A stretch of 64,000 nt of DNA from Aphrocallistes beatrix (lineage: Eukaryota > Porifera > Hexactinellida > Sceptrulophora > Aphrocallistidae): contig OY725502.1 in NCBI GenBank assembly GCA_963281255.1, positions 1,736,001 to 1,800,000 on the forward strand. The letters run 5' to 3'. Shown piece after piece: positions 22,083-33,000 of the stretch. The translations under genes and the position numbers were made by a program. How positions within the stretch are numbered: the first letter of the stretch is position 1; each line of letters opens with the position of its first letter. The notes below the pieces were generated by a model that ran no database searches, had not been told where the DNA came from, and saw only the letters and a list, made by a program, of their open reading frames with translations.

Positions 22083-22585
22083 ATATATATCTCTGTAACG
22101 AATTGATTGAAGAAACTGCCGGGCGCAGAAGGCTAATTTTTGACATGTGGGAGTCTTTTGGCTATGGCTCCAGTAAGTTCTGAGCTCAGAGCAAAATGTC
22201 GACTCATCATGGAATTATGACGTCATTGTCACATTTTTAAAAGTTAAGCAACACAGTTATTGGGCATAACTCAGCCATTATAGGAGATAGAAGGCTGAAA
22301 TTTTAATAGAATCTGTATACTAACATACCTCACATATGATGCGACTTTCATCAAAAAATGATGACCCATCACTTTGTTATGACGTCATCATTACGCATCA
22401 AAATTTTAAAATTTACAAATTTGGTGATTTTTCGAGTGATTTCGATTTAAAAACTAAGATGGACATATTTAGAGATGATATCTCCCTTATAATTAACCAA
22501 TGTTACCTCCAGGCGACCGAAGGGAGCTTCCGGCGGACACGAAGTGTCCGCCAACCGCGCAGCGCAAGCAAGCGAAGCGCGCTTG
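22083..22585 (+). mobile_element. Helitron-like element copy, opposite orientation
   Basis: Carries the TAACGAATTGATTGAAGAA start region and ends GCGCGCTTG before T at 22586. It faces the tandem array, creating an inverted pair around an (AT)n tract. Confidence 0.75.
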
Positions 22586-22610
22586 TCTATCTATATATAT
22601 ATGTATATTA

Positions 22611-23285
22611 GGGTGCTCCAAAAAATTCGAAATTGAAATATTTAGATGCACACTCTTCGAAAAGTTTATATTGATCACTAAGTATGCACTATCAAATTTT
22701 CAAGCAATTAGGAGATGTTTTAGTGGTCGCGCAAAGTAGGCTCCTCCTGGTGCAGATTTATAATGGGACATGTCCGGTTTGAGGCTTAAAGTTGTAAAAA
22801 ACGTACTTCTGATTTTCAAATATACTAGTAACTGTATTTTTGTGATATTTGGGGTAGTTTTATATCAGCTAATAATACACTTTAATGACCTAAAAGCTAC
22901 CGGTTCGGAGATATTGGTGAAAACATTTGCGACCCTTGATAATTTCAATGACGAAGACTGATCGCAACTGTTTTCACCAATATCTCCGAACCGGTAGCTT
23001 TTAGGTCATTAAAGTGTATTATTAGCTGATATAAACCACCCCCAAATATCACAAAAAATACAGTTACTTGTATATTTGAATATCAGAAGTACGTCTTTTA
23101 CAACTTTAAGCCTCAAACCGGACATATCCTATTATAAATCTGCGCCTGGAGGAGCCTACTTTGCGCGACCACTAAATCATCTCCTAATTGCTTGAAAATT
23201 TCATCGTGCATACTTGGTGATCATTGTCAACTATTCGAAGAGTGTGCATCTAAATATTTCAACTTTCGAATTTTTTGGAGCACCC
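22611..23285. repeat. long foldback MITE flanked by TA
   Basis: 675 bp forming a near-complete palindrome with ~320-bp arms. It starts GGGTGCTCCAAAAAATTCGA, ends in the reverse complement, and has a ~30-base loop near 22950. TA lies on both sides. No coding sequence. Confidence 0.85.
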
Positions 23286-23289
23286 TAAA

Positions 23290-23757
23290 TTGTATATATA
23301 TATATCTCTGTAACGAATTGATTGAAGAAACTGCCGGGCGCAGAAGGCTAATTTTTGACATGTGGGAGTCTTTTGGCTATGGCTCCAGTAAGTTCTGAGC
23401 TCAGAGTAAAATGTCGACCCATCACGGAATTATGACGTCATTGTCACATTTTTAAAAGTTAAGCAATACAGTTATTCGAGCATAACTCAGCCATTGTAGG
23501 AGATAGAATGCTGAAACTTTAATAAAATATGTATACTAAAATATCTCACATATGATGTAACTATCATTAAAAAATGATGACTCATCACTTTGTTATGTGA
23601 TTTTTCAAGCGATATCGATTATAAAAGTAAGACAGACATATTTAGAGATGCTATCTCCCTTATAATTAACCAATGTGACCCCAGGCGACCGAAGGGAGCC
23701 TCCGGCGGACACAAAGTGTCCGCCAGCCGCGCTGCGCAAGCAAGCGAAGCGCGCTTG
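23290..23757 (+). mobile_element. Helitron-like element copy with internal deletion
   Basis: Starts in (AT)n with CTGTAACGAATTGATTGAAG and ends GCGCGCTTG/T. It lacks ~35-40 bp around the GACGTCATCATTACGCATC block found in other copies. Confidence 0.7.
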
Positions 23758-23765
23758 TATGATAA

Positions 23766-23895
23766 TAATACTGTTTACGTGTTTATTTTCGATATTCTCT
23801 GAGTTATCTAAGATTTATCACGATCTATAGAGAAATAATGAGATGTGACAAAAATCCTAGATAACTCAGAGAAGATAAACACGTGAACAGTATGA
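23766..23895. repeat. small foldback (inverted repeat)
   Basis: Arms of ~45 bp (ATACTGTTTACGTGTTTAT... and its reverse complement ending AAACACGTGAACAGTAT) surround a ~45-base spacer. Confidence 0.65.
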
Positions 23896-24464
23896 TTTTC
23901 ATATAGGAAGTAATCGTTTGCGGATTGAATGGCATAATATTTAGTGTCTACGATCTATACTTTTTGAGTTATGGCTGAATTAAACATCCAATTTTTGTTT
24001 CCATGGCAACTGAGGAATGCATAGAAATTCCAGTTAAGATTTTCATATTTTTTGGACTATCGTTGTTCTATCAAAAAAAATCAAACGTTAGAAATGCAGA
24101 TAACGATGTTTTAAATGAGCTACAACAGCAGCATTTTTCGCTCTAAAAAGAGCCTATTGCGCAATCACATGATGACATATCAACTTTTTGACAGCTGTGA
24201 ATTGCATAGCCTGATATAATGTTTGTATATGCTAACTATACATTTCAAAGGACTATCGTATATGGTTTTTGATCTATCGGTCTAATTAAATTTAAAATTA
24301 TGCATATCCCATCGTTTGTATTGCAAAGAAGATAACTTATAGAAATATTGGTTGCGGGAAAAATTGTTGCACTATGTATGTGTATTAAAATGTTGCATTC
24401 AACAAAGTTACATCGTGTATGGTGAGCTTAAGATACGAGACAAGGTGACCACATCATCGGTTGA

Positions 24465-26145
24465 ATGTTGAACAAGAATTACTCCAATAAAATGCGTCAA
24501 ATCTATCAGAAGTTTGAAGATAACGTGGATGTAAGTATAGTTACTTTCTTTGCGGAGACTCTTATAAACCTGGCACCATGGCAATTGTGGACTTCTCTTC
24601 CTGACATCAAGCCAACAATCCCAGAAACAGAAGAACTTGTGATGGTACTTGAAAAAGGTCTGAAGCTAGCTCCCTATCACCCTGCCCTATGCCACTTCTA
24701 TATTCATACAATGGAATGGTCTGCTACACCCGAGAAAGCCTTACCAGCTACAGATGTATTGCGCTACGATAGTAAAGCGTATGGTCACCTCTGCTACATG
24801 GCTAGCCATATCGACATGTGGTTAGGAAACTACAAGGACGCTATTGAAGTGAACATGCGCGCTATTATGATCGACAAGGTTCCAAAAGGTATAATGATTT
24901 CTACTTCTTGTACTGCATACATACAAGTAATTACAATTTCCTTATATGGGCGGCCATATTTAATGGGCAGTGTGCTACTGCCCCAGAGGCGTAGTTAGTA
25001 TATTTTTAGGGTGCGGCACAATATTTTCGATGCGGCCTGCATGGCTCGGGCACGTGCCGTCCTACGCCTTTAGCTGCGGCATTGCCCTGTGGCTTTAAAT
25101 ATATAACATATGTAACTTCTTTAATCGAATCGAGTCCGCAAATAATCTTTAATATTCAATCATAGGATTTAATCTCAAGTACAGCACTGTACAATTCGTG
25201 TAACATTTATTGGTTAGTTAAATATGGGAACCGACACTTAATTGTTTAATAGGTGAGGCTTCTTCTTTCAAACATTTCCCCACAACTTTTTTATTATAAT
25301 TATAATTTCATTATATCCATGCTGTATTGTAATCAGTCCCCAATAGAATGGTCCTGGGGTATTGTTAAAGGTTTACCTGCGGCAATGCCGCGGGGCCTTG
25401 GCAAAAAATCGATTGGGCCTGTCATGCGGTAGGAATTTTCAGTGTGCGGCCTTGGCTCCACATGTCGCACCCTGGCTACTCTTCTGTGCTGCCCTGAAAT
25501 ACGCAGAAGCTTCAAAAATTGAGTTAGGGTCTGAAGCTGCCACAAGTAAGTTCTCTGGCACACCGATTGGCCTCATATACATAGTGATATTTACTAGATC
25601 TATTGATTGGCATGTACTGGCACGTTTTGGCAAATGGGAATATATGATCAAACGTCCTATTGACGATGATAAGGTTATGTTCCCTAGCTCAGTAGCTATG
25701 TCGCGATATGCGCAGGCAGTATCGTTCGCTGCATTGGGTAGGCAAACAGAAACAGATGCAGAACGTGAGTTGTTTTATGAGGTCAAGAAGAATGAATTAT
25801 TTTATATACAATCCTGAAAACCCTAGAAAAGGAATTCTGGATATAGCTGAGGCTGTGATGAATGGTATAATTGAGTATCACAAAGGAAATTGTAGAGAGG
25901 CATTTGAACATCTCCGTTTGGCTGTGAAACGTGATTGAATTTGGTATAGCGAGTCTTGGTCGGATGATGCCAGCCCAACATGTGTTGGGTGCCTATTGCT
26001 AGAGCATGGAGAGACTTACAAGAATAACATGTGGTCATTACTTGGGCTACATCAGGCTCTAAAGCAGCAACAAAAGTTGGAGGAAGCTGAGTCAGTGCTT
26101 GCCTTAAATCAGAAAGCCAATGCATTTTCTGATATCAAGATATGA
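24465..26145 (+). pseudogene. TPR-domain protein, broken copy
   Basis: Remnant of a tetratricopeptide-repeat protein related to the bacterial and eukaryotic family with a YIH...E motif (the group that includes TTC38-like proteins). Part 1 (24465-24888) holds CHFYIHTMEWS, ALPATDVL and GHLCYMASHIDMWLGNYKDA, ending at a plausible donor (AAAAG/GTATAA). Part 2 resumes in the ~25555-25800 region (SIDWHVLARFGKWEYMI, YAQAVSFAALGR). The frame then shifts to NPRKGILDIAEAV and GNCREAFEHLRLAVKRD, ending at a TGA at 25936. It changes frame again around RMMPAQHVLGAY and LLLEHG, and closes with MWSLLGLHQALKQQQKLEEA. At least two frame changes and in-frame stops mean no single intact product. The N-terminal third of the family is absent upstream. 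Sequencing error is an alternative explanation. Confidence 0.7.
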
Positions 26146-27055
26146 GCTTCTTGTTTGTGTACTACTAAAATTTGTGTTTAGTTGGAGTAGAATTAGCACT
26201 GTACAAGTAGTATTGGCTCATTCAGCAATTGTAATATCATGTCTATGTACTGTTTAGTTGTGGTATATGTAGTATATTCGCAAATGAGATAATTATCAAA
26301 TTAAAAATTCGAAAATTTAAATAAATAGATTATAAAATTCAATTTGTTCATTACTTATTGATAATATTGTAAACTTTTGTTAATATTAACAATCCTTATC
26401 AATAGTTAAAATACAAACAAACAAATAAACAATGTCAAGTAGAAGTATGAAGGCCGTTATAGGTAATTATAGAGTTATAAAGGAACCCAAAAAAAGTGTC
26501 CGCCTGCTTTAAGAATCGATACCGTTTTAGAAAGTTGTGGGTTTTCAAAGACAGGAGTTGAGATTTATTTTTTCGTCTATATTTTTCAAAGCTTTTAAAT
26601 TTTCAAAATTCTGACCCAATAGAACGAAAAGACTCGATTAGCGTTGAGAAAATCCAGGTATCCCAAGCCGTGCTCAAAATATAGTGATTTGAAGGAGGAC
26701 AGGCTGATTATTTTTGAAAATCACCACTTTACAAAATGCCCAATTAATGTTAATTTGGTTTGCATTAAAGCTATTCTAGTGTCCTTTTTGACATTTTAGG
26801 GTGTAATTCGTAAAAGTAGACAAATTTCCTCCAGAAAAGACAATTTTTGAAATTTCAGCGAGCCGACCGAAATGTCCATATCCCACTTTAAGGTGTTACA
26901 AATAATAGAGAATACACAAGTTCATATTTAAAAGATTGGCACACAGAATAACCACTATCAAAACTAAAAACAATGTTTAAATACTTTAAAATTCAGTTTG
27001 TTACTTGCTCTATTAATACATACGAAAATAAGAGCAGTAGGGCACTTTATATAAG
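26146..27055. other. noncoding, nothing recognised
   Basis: AT-rich DNA between the TPR relic and the 3' end of the RTX-repeat gene. No gene or clear repeat is recognised. The 3' UTR of the minus-strand gene must lie here; no AATAAA was identified close to its stop. Confidence 0.4.
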
Positions 27056-30000
27056 TTATGTATAAGAATTAAATTTATTATTACCCAGCAGCTTCACGGT
27101 TAAGGCGGGATCATACGGCGCTTTCTTTCTAGCACGGAGCCTAAGAATCATATACAGAACTATGAAAACGAGTGCAATTGAAATTAGAACTAGGACGCAT
27201 ACCACGACTATTGGCAGGAATAGAGGGACGCTAACAGCTGTTTTTCTCTCATTTCCAAATTCGTTAAGATTAATGACACCATCTGACAATGACATAGATA
27301 TATGGCGGGAGTTCTTAGGGTGTGAGTAGAAGTCTCTGAAGATTACAGTTGGTCTGTTGATATCAGTGAAGACAGGGTACTTAGCATTGATCACTCTAAC
27401 AACAAGATCACCTCGCGATCTTTCATAGCTTAATTCGGACTTATTACAATAGTTCATTAGTACCATATCCTGAACCTGATCAGCGGCATAGTTCAGTATA
27501 GTGATGGTTCCATTTGTGACTGATGAAAGGTTGTACGTGTCAGATCCATTCCCTCCATTCAAGATATCATAACCAGCTACGGATACGAGGTAATCATCTC
27601 CTCCTAGTCCAACTAACACGTTATCTCCACCGTCCCCCATTAGTATATCATTGAACTCTGTTCCATAAGCACTCTCAATACTGGTCAAGTTGTCTTCGCT
27701 TCCTTCATGAACACACTTCCCAGTGGTTAAGTCAAGAATGATGCCTTTTGAACCTAAAACATCCCCGCTGTATATAACTGTATCAGATCCTGGACCCCCG
27801 TCAACTTGATTAGTTCCCAAACCAGGAGCAATGACGTCATCACCCTCTCCGCCCCACAACGTATCATTTCCACTTCCTCCTACTATAGTGTCCCTACCTG
27901 GTCCCCCTATGATGGTGTCATTTCCCCCTCCTCCTTTGAGGATATTATCTCCACCCGATCCCTCCAGATGATCGGATTGACTTCCTCCAATTAAAGTGTT
28001 ATTCACATCATTCCCGACGATGTAGTTCTGACGTGCACTAGCTCCCAACACTGTACGGACATGAGTATGGTTGGCATTAGCTGATAGGTTAATGCGCTGT
28101 CCAACATCTGAATGAGCCTTGTTGATTATGATAGGAATCGTTTCAACTGTGATCAGATTGGATTTGTTAACAGGTTGAATAAGGAATAAAATCCCATCAC
28201 TAGAGATGGTGGAAAGGTGCTGTTGGTACTTTTCATTGCTCCTATTCACATAGCCACTCAGAGTTATATCCACAAGTCCTTGTCCAGTGTTAGATGTAAG
28301 TGTGACGTCACCATTTTTGACGGTTGTACTAATGCTCGAGTAGGGGACAGAAAACTGGAGCATGTCTGCGGTTTGATCTTCGGCAAAGTTTTCAATGATT
28401 CCTTTCCCGTATGTGGATTTAATGACGTATGTGTCACTGCCATTTGCACCTTGTAGATGAAAACCTCCTGTATTAGGATCTATGTAGTTGTTCTGTGAGT
28501 TTCCGATAATGAGGTCGTGACCTTGAGATCCGATCACTCTTTCAACTGTCTCCCACTCACCTGTTAGGCACACATCCACACCTCGGTTCTTTTTTGAATT
28601 ATCCAGAATTTTGGGGGTTTTTGTTATTTTTCTCGTAGGAAGTTGAAACACTACATCGAGTGAGCGCACCAGCAGGTGTTGATATTGTGGCCCTGAGAAC
28701 CACCTCTCCAAAGTCACTTCCTGCCCTCCACCAGAGAGGACTAGATCGTCGTCAGTTCTATTCAGTTTTATGTCAGAAAAATTTGCTTCAAACAACAAAG
28801 TGTCCATTGAAGCATCGATTGCGTAATTGTCGATCTGAAGTTCTCCATCACCTCGCTTGGACACATACACATCTGCTCCTTCCATTCCAATCATCTTATC
28901 ACTCCCTCTTCCTCCAGTCATATAGTTATCATTCCTGTTTCCAATCATTAAGTCATTCTGAGAAGTACCAAATATGGATGTGACTTGATAAAGTTGAGGA
29001 TCAGCACTCAGGTTAAGCTTTCGATCATAGACAAATTTATCTCCAGCAGACGAGGTAATGTTCAGTTCTATTGAGGACATGTTAATAAACAGAGGCTGTA
29101 GATGAACAGGAATTGATGATGCATGTTCTGATCCGGTGAATAGCTGTTTTGTTGCCATATTAGCAGCTCCGTCTTCTGTCATCAGTATCATGTGTCGATA
29201 TTCATCACTCACAAACCAGTTCTTGATTGTAACGATTAGTTTTTCATGTCCATCCTGAGCAAGTTGTGACAGGAACAGATCATGTGAGGATGTGCTGGTG
29301 GTGGCAGTAAGCATTTCTAGTGTGACGTTAGCTATCACGAGTGTATCTACTCTACCATCAGTGGCATAGTTGTTAATGGTATCAGCTCCCGGTTTTGGAG
29401 TTGTGATGATGTAGGTGTCTTTACCATTCCCTCCTGAAAGTAGGTTGGATCCCAACCCACCACTGATTCGGTTAGCTATGTCGTTACCATGTATGACGTC
29501 ATCATGATCCGATCCTACTAGAGCTGTGACTTGTGAAAAGTCTAGTATCCGGGCGTCTATAGTCTGCCCAGTTTTGGCTTGTGCACCATTTATCGCGAAT
29601 GGAATGAATTCTACACCTCCAATGCTCGTGGCTGACACCTTGAAGAGGACTCCGTCTGAAGTTTGGAAGATAATATGTTGATATGTTTCTGATACGAACC
29701 AGTTCCGAAGTATCATCAAGTGCTTGAAGTACATGCTAACATACATATTGTATATATGATCATTTTCCGTTCTTAACAGCTGGCATTTATCAGAGTCTAC
29801 ACCATTCAGTGGCTCAATAGGAAACATACGCCAGAGTATGAGATACAAGTGTTCGTCCATTTTACATGGAGTGAGCTGACCGTAAAACAGATCCACAATA
29901 ATGTAATCTGTTACTCCATCAGTAGCGTAATTATTGATTTCTGTGTGTACTGATTCACTATTAATGAAGTAAGTATCGGATCCTTCATTTCCTTCAACAT

Positions 30001-33000
30001 AGGTATGTTGAGGACCAAGAAAGAAGGAATCATTCCCCTCTCTACCAAACAGTCTGTAATAATAGTCAGAGAGTTGATAACCTAAGTCATCTGCAGTCTT
30101 TGAGGATATATTTTGAACTGCCATAAAGCGATTATTCTTTGAGTTTCCATAGTATGTACCATGGAGAGTATTTTTGTCACCTGTTACTTTATTTATGACA
30201 GTTTTTGAGTTAACAGGTATGAACCAGAAAAGTTTTACGGTAACTTTCTTGAAACTTATCGTGTGAGCTTCTCCAATTCCCATCGTTATATCTTCGACAC
30301 CATGCGTGTCTATTTGGTGCGTCTCTTGCACTATTTGTCCTTGTTTATTAGTAACTTCAAGTTTCAATGTGGATTGGGAATTCTCTCCCAAATGGAACGT
30401 GATATTTCCTCCATCCCAAGAATCAGATCCACCTGCAAAATTGATGTTCTTGGTTGACGAACCCTTTTCATTCTTAATGTTAAAGTAGTTGTGGTAATCT
30501 GAAAGTTTGGCCAGAAAGTTTTGCTCTTTATTGTATTCTTGGTTAAGTTTATTCGAATTGTCTATGGCACCCCAGGGTGTGAACTCTTTTAAGATGTCTA
30601 GAAAGGATTTTGCAATTCCTGCCAACACTGCATCTATTTTGTCTACAACACTCGCGTGTGGAGGTAGCTTATCGAGTTCATCACTGATGTCATTGTAGAA
30701 GATTCCAATTACCATACGAAGGATGGTCAATGCAATTTTCAGCGGTTCTGCCTCAGGACCTAGTAAAGAGACCCCAGTAATTGCAATGTCCAGTACACCG
30801 TCAATATAACCCAGTATAGAGTGTTGTTTGAAGTCCTGGATAATGTTGTAGATTCCAAATGCGGTTCCAATTATAGGAGATAGACCTTTTTCTAAGAAAT
30901 TCTCAATTTTCCCAGCTGTTGACATGATTTCCCCTCCTGCCTGTTCCACGAATGCGCCAGCTTCTTCCCCAGTCACTGATGCCGACTCAGCTAGATCTTT
31001 GACACTTTGACGAAGTGCTCGGCTCAGAAATTTTCCTGCAGCTTTGGATATCTTTTGGTTGTATTCTGTCAGCTCGCCTATCCCGTAAATGGTATGAGCT
31101 AGTCCAGTGACTCCTTGAGTCATGTCACCATTCTCTAATGAACCGATTGATTGAAACAGTCCTATTACAGTGTTGAAGATTGCAAAACCTCGATTAAACT
31201 TTGCTAACTTTCCCCCTTCAGTGTCGGTAGATCTAGCGAACTCTTTACTCTCCCTCTGCATTTGTTCTATCATTTCTCGTGAGAAGAGTCGCGACCTATC
31301 AATTGCTGTTCTGACTTTTTTAAGGTCAGGATTCCAATCCGCTTCAATTTCAAATCTGACCTTTTCGCTATCTTCTTCGATCTCTACAGAATTAGGTACG
31401 ATTTGATACTTTTTCCCAGTCTGTTGGGACTTCTCAGTTATCTCCTTGTTAATTACATCAGACACATACTCATGATCATTTGTGAGGGCTATTGATGTTC
31501 TTACAGATAGGCTCCTATCTTCTGATGTTTTGAAGTCGTTAATTTGTGTATCAACTGCTTCATTTTCTGCCTCTGAGACCAATGAAGATAGAAGGTATGT
31601 TGTTGCATATTTCAGTTCATAGTCTCTGAGATATGTTCCAATCCTTTGTGCTACATCCTTTAGATTATCTATCATGTTACTATGAAAATTGTATTCCGCC
31701 GTTTCAGCCCCAGGTGCAGGCTGTCTAGATCCCATTACTCCATCCACGTCAACATGAGACAGCCATGTTTGTCCGAAACGAGATATTAGATCTCTCACTT
31801 TTCTCATTTCTTCGACAATTGTTCTTTGTTCATTTGAATCTAGTATAGGATCAGTCATTAAATCCAATCCTGTTTTTAATTTGCCATTTTCATATCTGAG
31901 TTGCCAGCTACCTCCACGAGCCATTGGATTACTGTTGAAGAAAAATTCCTTTGTCAAGTAGCCAGCACGGACTAGACTCAGAGCCATCATGTTAGTGATG
32001 TGATTATGAAAACATCTAATGGATTCGGAGAGAAACATGGCCATACCACACTGTGCATTGTAAGCATCCTCTACAGTAAGTCCGATCTTTTCATGTTGTC
32101 CATTTATCCAACTGTTAACGTTATCGAAGAAGTTGTCACCAGTGTTCGGTTGCATATCTCTATATTTTTCATCAAGTTTCTGCCAATGCTCTTTAATGTT
32201 ATTCACTTCTTCCCTTTTGGCATCTGAATCTGTGTCACTGATGATGACTCCTTCAACGCTGACATAAAAATTGTCGAGATTCATGGTTACGACCCAATCT
32301 CCGAACCGATAGCAAACAGCATTATTTTTTGCCTTTGGAATTCCCTGTCCAAGTTCACCATAGTATTTCAGTTCAATTAGAAAATCGTCGATGCTACGAA
32401 TTTCCCTTACAGGCTGATTCTCGGCCACACCTCTGACACCATCCAAAAACTGAACTTTGTATTTTTTTGCTTCAGCACGTGAAGCTTCGTCAATATCTCC
32501 GTAAATTTCCTCCGCCACCTTATTAACCCACTTAAAGGCATCACTGACAGCTAAAGCATTACTATCGGGTAAAGTTACACCACTAGTTACCCTGTACGAT
32601 ATTTTTGGATACTTATCTTCTGGTGTAATCCATATATCTGTTCCTGAAGGCAGAATCCCGAAATAATGTGATTCTTCTGTGTCACCTGGAATTCCATCTT
32701 TTATAATTGGATTTCGGTCATTATCAAAAGCGCCGATTAATTTGACCAAACTATCTTTATGTTTCCATTCGATTCCTGTTTTCTTGTTGCCATTGTATCG
32801 AAGCTTTCCTGTCAGTTTCCTCCCGTTATTATCAACAGATACCAGAGCGGATCTAACGCTAACTTCTGTTTGGAACAACTCCTTACTTCCTAGTGCTTCC
32901 ACAAAGTCAATTGTTAGCTCTCTAACCAATTCATATGCTCGTCCATTTGGAATCGATTCTGGTAAACAACCAACAACACTAATCTGTTTTATGTTTTTGC

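Larger units (their letters stand above)
19196..24300. mobile_element. old inverted-repeat element split by a Helitron-like array
   Basis: Left arm 19196-19390 and right arm ~24104-24300 are reverse complements of each other over ~190 bp. Both contain TAATTAGACCGATAGA, CAAAAAGTTGAT and CTCATTTAAAACAT blocks. The Helitron-like array 19391-23757 lies between, entering at an A/T junction. The inner arm region resembles the MITEs at 55482 and 60219 (shared TTGCGCAACAGG-type block). Confidence 0.7.

Noticed and set aside
19254..23802. Many 60-100-codon frames containing (IY)n
   Set aside because: They derive from (AT)n tracts and the hairpin region of Helitron-like copies and recur only because the repeat recurs.
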